From Atherix ibis (taxonomy: Eukaryota > Arthropoda > Insecta > Diptera > Athericidae), in NCBI GenBank assembly GCA_958298945.1, contig OY282605.1:36434811-36498810 (forward strand): a stretch of DNA of 64,000 nucleotides, read 5' to 3'. A model generated the notes under the pieces. It saw only the letters and a list, made by a program, of their open reading frames with translations. It was not told where the DNA came from and made no database searches. This document shows, one piece after another, positions 41,945 to 51,741 of this stretch. Within the stretch, counting starts at the first letter, position 1. Each line of letters opens with the position of its first letter. The position numbers and the translations under genes are program-made.

Positions 41945-42680
41945 GTCAGAAAAGTTCTTGCAGAACTCGATCTTCTAGAGATATTTAATGATGACTTTTC
42001 GCACATTTCGGGACGATTTAATTCAGGCATTACTTGACGGATGTTGATTATTAAATGTTCCCAAAATTTAAGATTACTTGTATAAATAGATTTTTTTTCA
42101 TATAATTACAAAAAAATTCCAACGGCGTCAATTTGCACAATTTTGCAGACCAATTGATATTCCCAAATCTCGAAATTGCGCGTCTTAAAAAAATTTAACG
42201 CAATAAGGCCTAAATTTTTTGAAGTTGTGTAGCTTGTAGCTTTTAGATTTTAAAACCACATATAATATAAATTAAAATATTTAAGTTCAGATTAAAAAAA
42301 AGTCGATTATCTAATGTTCATGGCGCTCAGAATGGACGGTCACGGTCTCTCCTTCATCATTTTCGATGACATACGGGCTAATGACAACTTTAGACAGAAA
42401 TGCACATCTTAGAGTCAGTTTTTGCTGATACAATAGCTTTTCCATACTTATTAACCTCAAAATGAGCCGCATTGCTGATACAATAGCTTTTCCATACTTA
42501 TTAACATCAAAATGAGCCGCATTTACTTATTAACCTCAAAATGAGCCTCATTGCTGACGAAAATTTTGTACGAAATGTGGTTAAGGCCGAATCATTATTT
42601 TTATAGAAAGCTTCTATAATTTTAACAGATTCTTTGATACCTAAATGAGCTATAATATAAAATAAATTATTTTAATTTAA
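41945..42680 (-). pseudogene. family A2 deletion derivative with internal duplications, minus strand
   Basis: Minus-strand order: GIKESVKIIEAFYKNNDSAL (N-terminus) directly followed by FVSNEAHFEVNKYGKAIVSA (SDEAHF region), IENDEGETVTVHSERHEH, GNINWSAKLCKLTPLEFFCN (usually VNWPPRSCDLTPLDFFLWG) and, at the C-terminus, NIRQVMPELNRPEMCEKVII. Coding is broken but the blocks are collinear with the copies at 33590 and 28430. The DEAHF-coding segment is partly triplicated at 42423-42560. Confidence 0.72.
42423..42560. repeat. nested tandem duplication inside the A2 relic
   Basis: The segment gctgatacaatagcttttcc through atgagccgcatt is present twice (about 59-bp period), and a shortened third piece (tacttattaacctcaaaatg) follows before the original atgagcctcattgctgac. 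The copies are almost identical, so the duplication is young relative to the relic. Confidence 0.9.
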
Positions 42681-42689
42681 AAACCAAAA

Positions 42690-44330
42690 TAGTTTTTTTA
42701 GTAATTATAAAAGTAGTTTTATTAAAAATTTAAAAGAAAATTCAAAAAATATGAAACAAAACAAGATGTAATTGTGAACATTTGCTTTTGTCGTGCCAGA
42801 AATAATTACTTGTACGATCATCCTATAGTGACTCTAGTGCCATCTCTTAGCAAAACCACCGAAATTGTAATTTCATATCATGCAGTATAAAATTCACTAC
42901 TTTTTAACAGTAATTATTATACTGTAAATTAATTAAGTTTCTTTTTATCAAATTATTCTATTAAAAAAAAAAGATAATAATTTGCTTAAAATATAATTTT
43001 ACATTTACTACTATTCGCAATTTATTTCCATCAAAAGCCACTAATAGACAAGCTTTTATTATTTAATAGTTGAGTTGTTTTGGTAAAATTATATATTTTT
43101 TACAGTCAATTAAATTATTCAACAATTTTTTTCTCTTTACCGAGTTTATTAAATTTACGATAAAAGATAACACCAACAATTTTGGAAGTCAAAAAGCGTT
43201 TAATATTATAAAGTTGAAGAAAGTTACAATCCCACATTATGGCTAAATAAAACTTAAATAATGTTTTTTTACTAAAAAGTTTGAAATATTCGAAAAATTG
43301 AGAAGATGAGATGTAGAAGTAGTTTTAGTTTTAGTATGTACAAAAGTGTTTAAGTAGACGGAAAGTTGTAGGAAAACATCTGTGAACTAAAATTGGTTTT
43401 CCAAAAAGTTATGTATACACAAAAAATATGCTGCTACTTCCAAGGATATTTCCATTTTCCTTTCATTAACTATTATTATAGAAGAATAGTATCTATAATA
43501 TATTAGATAATATCATAAAATTTGTATATGATTTTGTCTTTAATATTATCTTAATAGGAACCATTTGTAAAAAAAAAACACAGAATAATTTTTTATTCAA
43601 AACAAAATACGAGTATGCAAAATGACAATAATGAGAAAAAGCATTTAAAATAATTGGTATAATTTCAGATAATTTATAGCTATTATAGGCAAATACCATA
43701 GAAATTGTTTGGCTTGACAAATTATGCTCTTAGGAAACCAGAATATCATAAATTATGATTATTATTATCACCCACTAATAGTGTTTTTCTTTTGTCTCTT
43801 GACAATATTTCTATTACTATTATTATTGTTAGTATTGTTGTTAGAATTTCTTTAGCAAAACCAAATAAATATTGTTTAAATAATTATTACTAAAGAATTT
43901 TTTATCTAATATATTTTTTAAAGGAAGTTAACATAAGAGTTCCCAAGCTAGCAAATATACTGAATGATTTTTCACTTTAAGAATAACATAAAACTAAATG
44001 TGCGCATATGAAATGTTCTAAAATTAAATCCACTTAACTAAAAATATAAAAGCAACATCGAATGAGATTTGTTTGAGAATTTCAACAGATGCTATCATTA
44101 TAAAAATGATTTTATCAATTCTAAAAATAATAAATTGAAACTATTTTAATGGTGGAAATTTTGATGAATAAAATGGGAAAATTTATACGTAAATAAAAAA
44201 AAACAATTATGAAAGGGTAAAAATAAGTATTTTTTTTTCGTTTGTATAATGGGTTATTCATCAAATAATTTTAAAATGAGGCTCTACCATTTGGCAACTC
44301 TTATATTAATATATTATTAAAGATAGTATT
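42690..44330. other. AT-rich spacer, nothing assigned
   Basis: A patch at 42775-42870 is slightly less AT-rich but carries no motif. The 75-codon minus-strand open frame 43493-43720 is unremarkable. Confidence 0.5.
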
Positions 44331-44334
44331 TATT

Positions 44335-44600
44335 TACCACACAAACGCAGACAATACGCCAATTCATCAAGCTTTGAATAATGATTTTTTGAATAAAATT
44401 TTCTTCAGCGATGAGACTTATTTTTCGCGCGGTTGATACGCCAATAAGTATAATTGTCATATATGAGGCACTAAAAATCCACACGTCCATATTCGAAATT
44501 AAGTGTGTCTGTAAAAAACGACTGTAAAAATAACAAGGAAAGACCGTTATTGTCAATTCGGAACCCTATGTCACAAATAAGGATACAAATTTCCATTCGA
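44335..44600 (+). pseudogene. Tc1/mariner family A relic
   Basis: The plus strand reads LNNDFLNKIFFSDETYF, then YANKYNCHI, GTKNPHVHI and, shifted, VIVNSEPYVTN. These are collinear with DNDFLNKIIFSDEAHF, YVNKQNCRIWGTENPHVI and VTVNGERYR of family A as I know it. The first catalytic aspartate codon is kept. The rest is lost. Confidence 0.6.
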
Positions 44601-44728
44601 AAATTGTGAATTGAATATTTTTAACAGCCGACAAATCAAGCTCTTCTTGATTTACGCTCTGTTGTCGCAAAAGCACGGAGAGCAAGGTAAAAACGCACAA
44701 CCAACACAAAGAACAATTCACGTAAAAA

Positions 44729-45150
44729 TAAAGTCTGTTCAAAAAGTAATCGATTTTCGATTTTTTGTGGCGTTTTGTTGGTACTCTTATGCCGACAAGT
44801 TTGGCCATTTTGAATGTTCAGTTAATTTTTGACAGCTGCTTTGCTTGCACGTGTTTTGGCTCGTCTTCGATTGTTGCCCATTCCAAAAAATTGATCAAAG
44901 AATGTATATCAAATTTTGTGTGAAAAACAAAATTAATTGAGCGAACGCATTCCTAATGTTGACTGTGGCATATGGTGAAGCTATCTTGGACTGAAGCAAT
45001 GTTTATCGGTGCTACAAAATGTTCTCAAAGGGCCGAGAAGATGTGAACGACGAAAAGCGCCAAGTTCGGTCGAATGTGAAGGCTTTGCTTACAGTTTTCT
45101 TCGATTGCAGGGGCGTGATGCATCATGAGTTCTTGCCACAGGGTAGAACG
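44729..45150 (+). mobile_element. mariner family D deletion derivative, 3' truncated
   Basis: It starts with aaagtctgttcaaaaagtaa (degraded terminal repeat). The N-terminal region matches the copy at 25545 down to gtgaacgacgaaaagcg, then jumps at about 45060 to ccaagttcggtcgaatgtga, deleting roughly 350 bp, and ends after gggtagaacg at 45150. No 3' terminal repeat is present. The first catalytic region is within the deletion. Confidence 0.8.
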
Positions 45151-45370
45151 TATGTTAGACATTTTTGAATCGACTGTACGAGTTTATTGTAACATAAATA
45201 ATAATACTCATCGGCCGGCAACTCAAACCAGCGAGGAAAGATTCCAGATGGATATTAAACGTTCGTAAATAATATAAGAATGACTTATAATTAATCACAT
45301 ATTTATTTTTCTGTACAAGTGAAAAAATTGAAAATTTGTTTTTTTTTTCATTTTAATTAAAAATGTTATA

Positions 45371-45780
45371 TATAAGGTATACTCAAATTACAGGAAAGAT
45401 ATGAATTTTGCACCATTTATGCGGTAAAGTGTTGCCAACAACAAAGAAAAAGACCGTGACAGCTGACAGTTCAAGGTTATTCATTATTGAGCAATATTTT
45501 AAAAATAATGAAGTTTATTTTGCACTTTTCTTACAAATAATGGTCGAAAAGGTGATTAAAGTTCATCAAATGTGAAGAGATTAATTAAAAAATTTAGGTA
45601 TACTTGATCAATTAGTGATCTTTAATACTTGGCCATTCTTAAACAATTCGTTTAATAAAAAACATCGGAGCAATTCGTGATAATGTTGCTGAGAGTCCAG
45701 GAATATTAGTTAAACACCGTTGTCAGAAATTTGACATTTTGGGAACCTCTCTACAGCGTATGAAACCAAATATTTTTTAA
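45371..45780 (+). mobile_element. Tc1/mariner family A fragment
   Basis: Matches the first part of the family A element at 45907: gcggtaaagtgttgccaaca, tgacagctgacagttcaagg, gttattcattattgagcaat, and then attagttaaacaccgttgtc. Translated shreds include VIKVHQM and RVQEYXLNTVVRN-like text with no open frame. The left end ggtatactcaaa is a degraded terminal repeat. The right end is not defined. Confidence 0.65.
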
Positions 45781-45906
45781 AGTTTTCGTGATCATTGCTA
45801 CGCTAATTCCTAAAAACCAATTTTCTTTTCTTTCGACTATAATTAGCTTATCCCGTTATCCTTTGTCGCCACGTGAACTTTAGTGTTGTGGCGTTTAAAA
45901 ACTATA

Positions 45907-46763
45907 TAGGATGTCGCAACCATCATGCAAGAATTGAATTTTACGTCATTTGTGCGGTAATGTGTTGCCAATGAAAAAAAAATATAGCATGACATCTGAC
46001 AGTTCAGGGTTATTCAAAATGGAGCGCCTCACGAGAGAACAACGCGTTTTCATTGTTGAGCGAAGGTTTGGCAGCTACAGTTTATAATTTTCATACAAAG
46101 TATGGTCGGAATAGTGATTTAATTTTATGAGCTTTGAAGGGATCAATTAAAAAATTTACGGACGTTGATTCAATTAGTGATCTTAAGTACTGTGGCCGTC
46201 CTTCAAGACGTCGTTTAACACAAAACATCAAAGCAATTCGTGAGAGTGTTGTTGAGAGTCCAGGAATATCTATTCGACGGAGTGGTCATGAATTGGACAT
46301 ATTAAGAAGTCCTCTACAGTGTAGTTTTAAGAAAGATTTGCATCTTCATGCTTACAAAGTTCAATTGACTTAAGAGCTGTAGCCTACTAATCACGCAAAA
46401 CTAATAGATGTGGTTTATTTTCATCTTGATCGTTTGTTTAATCGACAGAATTATCGTATTGGACGTTCAGAAAATCCTTGAGTAATTATTGAGAAATAAA
46501 TACATCTGCAACGTGTTACTGTTTGGAGCGGATTTTGGGCTGCAGGCATCATCGGACCATTCTTCTTCGAAAATGCAGCTTTGTAGTCGATAATAGTTAA
46601 GGGCACCTCATAATAACCCACATTTTTGTGCATGAATTCTAAAATATGGATGTGGACAATATGTGCTTTCAGCAAGACGGTGCCTCACTATACAGCCCCA
46701 GAAACAATTCAATTCCAGCATGCATGAGTAATTTTCTTATTTCCTATACTTTGGGACACCCTA
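45907..46763 (+). mobile_element. Tc1/mariner family A, both ends present
   Basis: The 5' end taggatgtcgcaacc (45907) and the 3' end ttgggacaccctat-like (to 46763) are imperfect inverted repeats, with TA at 45905-45906 and 46764-46765. At 857 bp it is shorter than a complete member (about 1.2-1.3 kb), so it is internally deleted. Confidence 0.82.
46019..46740 (+). pseudogene. family A transposase, broken
   Basis: The start at 46019 gives MERLTREQRVFIVERRFGSY, then a frameshift. The frame 46134-46373 is open: KGSIKKFTDVDSISDLKYCG, RPSRRRLTQNIKAIRESVVE, SPGISIRRSGHELDILRSPL, CSFKKDLHLHAYKVQLT-stop. Later pieces: VWSGFWAAGIIGPFFFENAA (about 46510), a gap, then MDVDNMCFQQDGASLYSPRN (46646, with catalytic QQDGA). 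The SDEAHF block and the C-terminal third (DLTPLDFFLWG onward) are missing. Likely origin is a horizontally mobile insect family, but only as a dead copy here. Confidence 0.8.
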
Positions 46764-46765
46764 TA

Positions 46766-47637
46766 CGAGGTCTGTTCAAAAAGTATCGCGAATTTTGTGT
46801 TTTTTCAAAAATTATTTATTTTTCATGAATATCTATTTTGTCCCCATCAAAGTAATTCCCACCAGATATTATACACTTGTACCAACGTTTTTTCCTATCC
46901 TCAAAGTACTTCAAAAAATCATTTTTTGTGATCTTGTTCAGCTCCTCCTTCGATGCCGTCTTTATCTTATCAATCGTAGCGTAGCGTCGTCTTTTCATGG
47001 GGCTCTTCAGTTTCGGGTACAAGAAAAAGTCACAAGGGGCCAGATCTGAAGAATACGGTGGCTGCGCCATTATTAGTGTGTTGTTAATGCGTGAGCAGGG
47101 GCGTTAACATGGTGCAAAAGCCAATTTTTATTCTTCCACAAAGTTTGCGGATAACTTGCAGGTAATATTCCTTATTGACCGTTCTACCCTGTGGCAAGAA
47201 CTCATGATGTACCACGCTCCTGTACCACGCTCCTGTGCTGTCGTTCACACGCTCCGGCACGCTTTTCGTCGTTCACATCTTCTCGGCCCTTTGAGAACAT
47301 TTTGTGGCAACGATAAACATTGCTGCAGTCCAAGATAGCTTCACCATATGCCACAGTGAACATTAGGAATGCGTTCGCTCAATTAATTTTGTTTTTCACA
47401 CAAAATTTGATATACATTCTTTGATAAATTTTTTGGAATGGTCAAAAATCGAAGACGAGCCAAAACACGTGCAAGCAAAGCAGCTGTCAAAAATTAACTG
47501 AATATTCAAAATGGCCGAATTTGTCGACATAAGTGAAAAACATGAGTACCAACATAATGCAATAAAAAAATCGAAAATCAAATATACGTAACTCGCGGAG
47601 CTTTCAAAATTCGTGATACTTTTTGAACAGACCTTGT
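46766..47637 (-). mobile_element. mariner family D deletion derivative, minus strand
   Basis: The terminal repeats cgaggtctgttcaaaaagta (46766) and the reverse complement of actttttgaacagaccttg (ending 47637) are bounded by TA at 46764-46765 and 47638-47639. The left TA is also the right target base pair of the family A element, so this copy landed exactly in the target duplication of its neighbour. Length is 872 bp. Confidence 0.9.
46811..47530 (-). pseudogene. family D transposase, N and C ends joined
   Basis: The minus-strand open frame 46816-47070 gives MAQPPYSSDLAPCDFFLYPK (third catalytic region with the aspartate in PCDFF) and ATIDKIKTASKEELNKITKN, DFLKYFEDRKKRWYKCIISG, GNYFDGDKIDIHE-stop. 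Upstream text includes the NLREAIRKL-like and EFLPQGRTVNKEYYLQV regions (47130-47215) and the N-terminal HSEGREDVNDEKRA segment (47260-47290). The part carrying the first catalytic aspartate (ITGDESW) is deleted. Confidence 0.8.
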
Positions 47638-47644
47638 ATATATT

Positions 47645-48340
47645 TTTATATTGCCTGCTATTGAATAAACAAAACATAATACAAATATTTTAGTACCATT
47701 TGTGGTACTGTAATTTTGATTTAACGCCATTACAAATAGCAGCAATTTCTTTATAATAAGTGCGTCCTCTCGGCAAGAAATATTTGAAGAGCAAACAAAT
47801 TGATTTTAACAACGTTGATGCCGGACTACTTTTATTGCCTTCTTGTTTTATATTCTCACCGCGTTTTTTGATATTATAAAATGTTTTAATTTTTTCCTCT
47901 ATGGTAATTATAGGGAATTATGCAAATAATTTGGTTATTGATCTATATTGATAATATAATATTCATATAAGTATCGCAATTTTCTACCTTGATAAATGGA
48001 AAAACTATAAATGAAATCTACTCGTTACTGTTCGACATTAAATTCAAAATAAAACTCAAACTTCCTTAGTAATTTTGTTCTAATTTAGAAATTTTGTATA
48101 TCGTTTAAATAAGTTACTAATATTTAATAATTTGATAGCAATCGTGTCTATTTAGTTAAGTAAAATATAATAACAAAACTATCAAATTTATTTTAATTTT
48201 TTCTTTAATAATAATTGTTTTTATTGGTAACAATACACATTCGGTTTATGTTTTGTTAACAATATCATATATAATAATTTAATAAAAATTAGATTATTTT
48301 TTAAATAATCAAAAATGTAAGTCCCAAATTCACGTTTTTT
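47645..48340. other. AT-rich spacer, nothing assigned
   Basis: No remnant or repeat recognised. AT-rich on both strands. Confidence 0.5.
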
Positions 48341-48816
48341 TGTGAATCGTGTTTGTTGTCCCTATACTATCACAACCAATTACGCGTGATTTTAGCTTCG
48401 TCTATTCCGTTCCGCTATTTTTGATATTAAAGATACATCAAACAATGATAGTCATACCATCGCCCAGGAGCTAAAGATCGACTCAAAACAGTCTTAAACC
48501 ATCTGCATAAAGCTGGTTTAAAAAAAAGCTCGCTGTTTGGGTGTCACACGAATTGACGAAACCGACCTATTTCTTGAACTAATGGTAACTGGAGATGAGA
48601 AATGGATGACATACGACAATATTGTGTAAAAACGATCGTGATCAAAGAGCGGTAAAGTGGCTCAAACGGTGGCCAAACCAGGACTAACGGCCAGGATGGT
48701 TTTACTGTGCATTTGGGTGGACTGAAACGGAATTATCTACTATGAGCTGCTTCCATATGGCCAAACACTAAATTCAGAAACTTCAAGAGCTTTGTTGGGA
48801 AGTTTTGACGCATCTA

Positions 48817-50087
48817 CGAGGGACGTTCAACAAGTACTTAGCCTCACCGCCCGATGAAACTGCTGTCACAAAAGAAATTCACCATCGTGCAGTACATTCT
48901 TTTAGTAGCCTACTGTCAAAGTTTTAGTCGATTCCCTTATTAGTTTTGTTTTGAGAGCCTTTGAAAGCGAGCGTGTCGGTCGGTTGCACAAAAATGGAAA
49001 AAGAACAATATCGTTCGGTGATTAGATTCTTGTTTTTGGAAGGGAAAATGCGCAGCGAAATCAAAGATCGCTTGGATGCTGTGTATGGTGACTCTTCTCC
49101 TTCGATGGCGACCGTCAAGAATTGGTTCAACGAGTTTGTTCGTGGCCGCACGTCGGTTTTTGATGAGCCACGCCCAGGTGCCCCGAAAACGGCTGCTACG
49201 GAGGAAAACGTTAAAAAAGTCCACGATCTCGTGTTGGCAGACCGTCGATTGAAGGGTTCACGAGATAGCTGAGACTGTGGGCATCGCAGTAGGAATGGTG
49301 CATCATATTCTATACGAAGAACTGGGTATGAAAAAGCTGTCGGCGCGATGGGTGCCGCGTTTGCTCACACCGGAAAACAAGCGCAACCGTGAGACCACAT
49401 CGGCGACGTTTTGGCGCTGTTTCGGCCCAATCGTGACCGTCGACGAAACATGGATTCACTGGTACACACCAGAGACCAAGGAATAGTCAAAACAGTGGAC
49501 TTCACCCGGCAAACGTGCTCCGAAGAAGGCGAAGACTGTTCGATCGGCCGGAAAGGTGATGGCCACCGTTTTCTGGGATTCACAAGGTGTGATCCACATC
49601 GATTACCTCGAGAAGGGTAAAACAATCACGGGGCGCTACTATGCTGACTTATTGGGCCGATTTGACGTCGAATTGAAGAAAAAGAGGCCCCGCTTTGCCA
49701 AGAAAAAAGTGCTGTTCCACTACGACAACGCGCCGGCTCACACCTCCGCCGTCGTCATGGCCAAATTGGTCGAATTTCGCCACGAATTGCTGCCCCATCC
49801 ACCGTACTGTCCAGATTTGGCCCCCTGTGACTACTTTTTGTTTCCAAACCTAAAAAAAAAAATCATTCGCCGGGAATAGATTTGGGTCGAATGAGGAGGT
49901 CATCGTCGCCACGGAGGCCTCTTTTGCTTCCCTCGAGAAAATGTATTTTTTGGACAGGTTAAAAAAGTTAGAGCATCGCTGGGCCAAGTGTATCGAGTTT
50001 AGAGGAAATTATGTGAAAAATAAATTGCCACCTTTCCAAAATTTTCGTTTTTCTTTTGTAGGCTAAGTACTTGTTGAATGACCCTCG
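48817..50087 (+). mobile_element. mariner family C, complete, nested in family B relic
   Basis: The terminal inverted repeats cgagggacgttcaacaagta (48817 on) and the reverse complement of acttgttgaatgaccctcg (to 50087) match over 27 bp with two differences. TA target duplications are at 48815-48816 and 50088-50089. Length is 1,271 bp. Confidence 0.96.
48994..50023 (+). pseudogene. mariner family C transposase, broken
   Basis: The start chosen at 48994 gives MEKEQYRSVIRFLFLEGKMR, matching the truncated copy at window start; the upstream in-frame ATG at 48961 is less likely. Next come SSPSMATVKNWFNEFVRGRT (helix-turn-helix), PGAPKTAATEENVKKVHDLV, and a 1-bp insertion near 49255. It resumes with GMKKLSARWVPRLLTPENKR, a deletion, IVTVDETWIHWYTPETKE-stop (first aspartate), VMATVFWDSQGVIHIDYLEK, LFHYDNAPAHTSAVVMAKLV (second) and PYCPDLAPCDYFLFPNLK (third aspartate kept). 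Frame is lost in an A-run near 49855. The tail KKLEHRWAKCIEFRGNYVKN ends at the TAA at 50021-50023. Relatively young, yet non-functional. Confidence 0.92.
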
Positions 50088-50560
50088 TACCTTATTGTCC
50101 GAACCTGGCACCGATCGATTCCAACCTTTTTTTTATCATTACAAAACTTTTTTAGTGATAAGAAATTAACATCAAGAGAAGATTATATAAATTGCTTAGT
50201 CGAGTTTATCGATAATAGGGACTAGGGCTTCTAAAAGTGGTGCGTATATTTGACCCAAATCCGATAATCCGAACTACGTTAACTAAAGTTTTGAAAAAAG
50301 TTCAAATTGTTTTTCCCAAATCACAGTCTTCAAATTAACCCAAATTTTTTCCCCAAACCAATATTTTGTTCATATAGGGGGAATACCTAACAGATGTAAT
50401 TCTGTAATAAAAAAAGAACGAACTATTCATATAAGATATTTTACACACGTAAATTCAATGGGTTTATTTAATGGAACATCCAATTTGAACTTCTAACCTA
50501 AAACACTCCTAATAATTTCATAAGAAAGTTTTTGTAAAGTTCAAATCCTGAAAATTTATA

Positions 50561-51738
50561 GTAAAAAGTAATCCATTATTTTGCCAATAGATGGCTTTAG
50601 GAGTCTGTATCTCCCGTTTTAAAAGTGCGATCGGATTGCATTAGATGGCGTTAAAAAGACAAGATTTTGTACTAAAAAAGCTTTTCATACAGTTTTGTGA
50701 TTACTTGACTTTGTATTTTTTTAGCACGCGTCAAAGATGGACATCAACAAAGAGAAAATACGCCATATTTTACAGTTTTTCTTCGATAAAGGCGAAAACG
50801 CAAGCCAGGCAGCTGAAAATGTGAATAGTGTTTATGGTCCTGAGACTGTAACAGCCAATCACGCGCAATTTTGGTTTTGTCGATTCCGTTCCGGTAATTT
50901 TGATGTCAAAAATGCACCACGCTCAGGAAGGCCAATTGTCGAAAATGTCGATAAAATAATGGAAATCGTCGAGTCCGACCGTCACGTAAGCACTGTTTTG
51001 ATTGCCCAGGAGCTAAACATTGCACAAAAAACCGTTTGGAACCACTTAAATAACGCTGGATACAAAAAGAAGCGGATGGATACAAAAGAAGCGGACTGGT
51101 GATGAAAAGTGGGTCACTTACGACAACGTCAAGCGACAACGGTCGTGGTCAAATCGGTGTCACCCGGCGCAAACGGTGGTCAAGCCAGGATTGACAGTCA
51201 GGAAGGTTTTGCTGTGTGTTTGGTGGAACTGGCAGGGAATCATCTACTATGAGCTGCTCCCCTACGGCCGAACTCTTAATTCGAACCTATACTGTCAACA
51301 ATTGGACCGACTGAAAGAAGCAATTGCCCAGAAGCGGTCAGCTTTGGCCAATAGGAAAGGAATTGTGTTGCATCAGGACAACGCCAGGCCGCATACATCG
51401 ATAGTGACTCGCTAGAAGTTCCGGGACCTTGGTTGGGATGTTCTTATGCATCCACCTTATAGTCCGGACCTGGCACCAAGTGATTACCACCTCTTCCTGT
51501 CTATGACGAATGATTTTGCAGGTGAAAAATTCGCCTCAAGAGAAGATTGTGAAAATCGACTGTCCCAGTTTTTTGCCAATAGGGACGAGGATTTCTATGA
51601 GAGAGGCATTATGAAATTACCTCCAAAATGGCAACAAGTTATCGAACAAAACGGTGCATATTTGACCTAAATCGTATCATTCTATATATGCTAAATAAAA
51701 CCTTCAATTTAATGCAAAAATAATGGATTTCTATTTAC
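50561..51738 (+). mobile_element. mariner family B, full-length ends
   Basis: The terminal repeats gtaaaaagtaatccattatt (50561) and the reverse complement of aataatggatttctatttac (ending 51738) are flanked by TA (50559-50560 and 51739-51740). Length is 1,178 bp. Confidence 0.92.
50737..51670 (+). pseudogene. mariner family B transposase, internally deleted
   Basis: The start at 50737 gives MDINKEKIRHILQFFFDKGE, then AENVNSVYGPETVTANHAQF, WFCRFRSGNFDVKNAPRSGR, VLIAQELNIAQKTVWNHLNN (two helix-turn-helix parts). After KKKRM a 20-bp tandem duplication (atacaaaagaagcgga) and a deletion of about 30-40 codons join to TGDEKWVTYDNVKRQRSWSN (first aspartate) in another frame. Then LLCVWWNWQGIIYYELLPYG, VLHQDNARPHTSIVTR-stop (second aspartate) and LMHPPYSPDLAPSDYHLFLS (third aspartate). 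The C-terminus IMKLPPKWQQVIEQNGAYLT ends at the TAA at 51668-51670. All three aspartates remain but the gene is broken. Confidence 0.92.
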
Positions 51739-51741
51739 TAC

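Larger units (their letters stand above)
48350..50275 (+). mobile_element. mariner family B relic, host of a nested mariner
   Basis: The left part (48350-48816) and the right part (50088-50275) are two halves of one old mariner related to the copy at 50561-51738. Joined across the insertion they restore the conserved order cat-cTA-cct-tat (MHPPYSPD-like position). Terminal repeats are not clear. Confidence 0.8.
48390..50275 (+). pseudogene. mariner family B transposase relic, interrupted
   Basis: Left half: SRHTIAQELKID-like text (DSHTIAQELKIDSKQS), CLGVTRIDETDLFLELMVTG, DEKWMTYDNIV-stop-KRS (first catalytic aspartate in GDEKW), VAQTVAKPGLTARMVLLCIW, GIIYYELLPYGQTLNSE. There is then a deletion of the HQDNARPH region, and RALLGSFDAS ends at the insertion point. 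Right half: LSEPGTDRF-like text (SPDLAPSDY region), DKKLTSREDYINCLVEF, IDNRD-stop-GF and GAYLTQI close to the C-terminus. Frames shift repeatedly. It is older than the mariner inserted in it. Confidence 0.78.
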
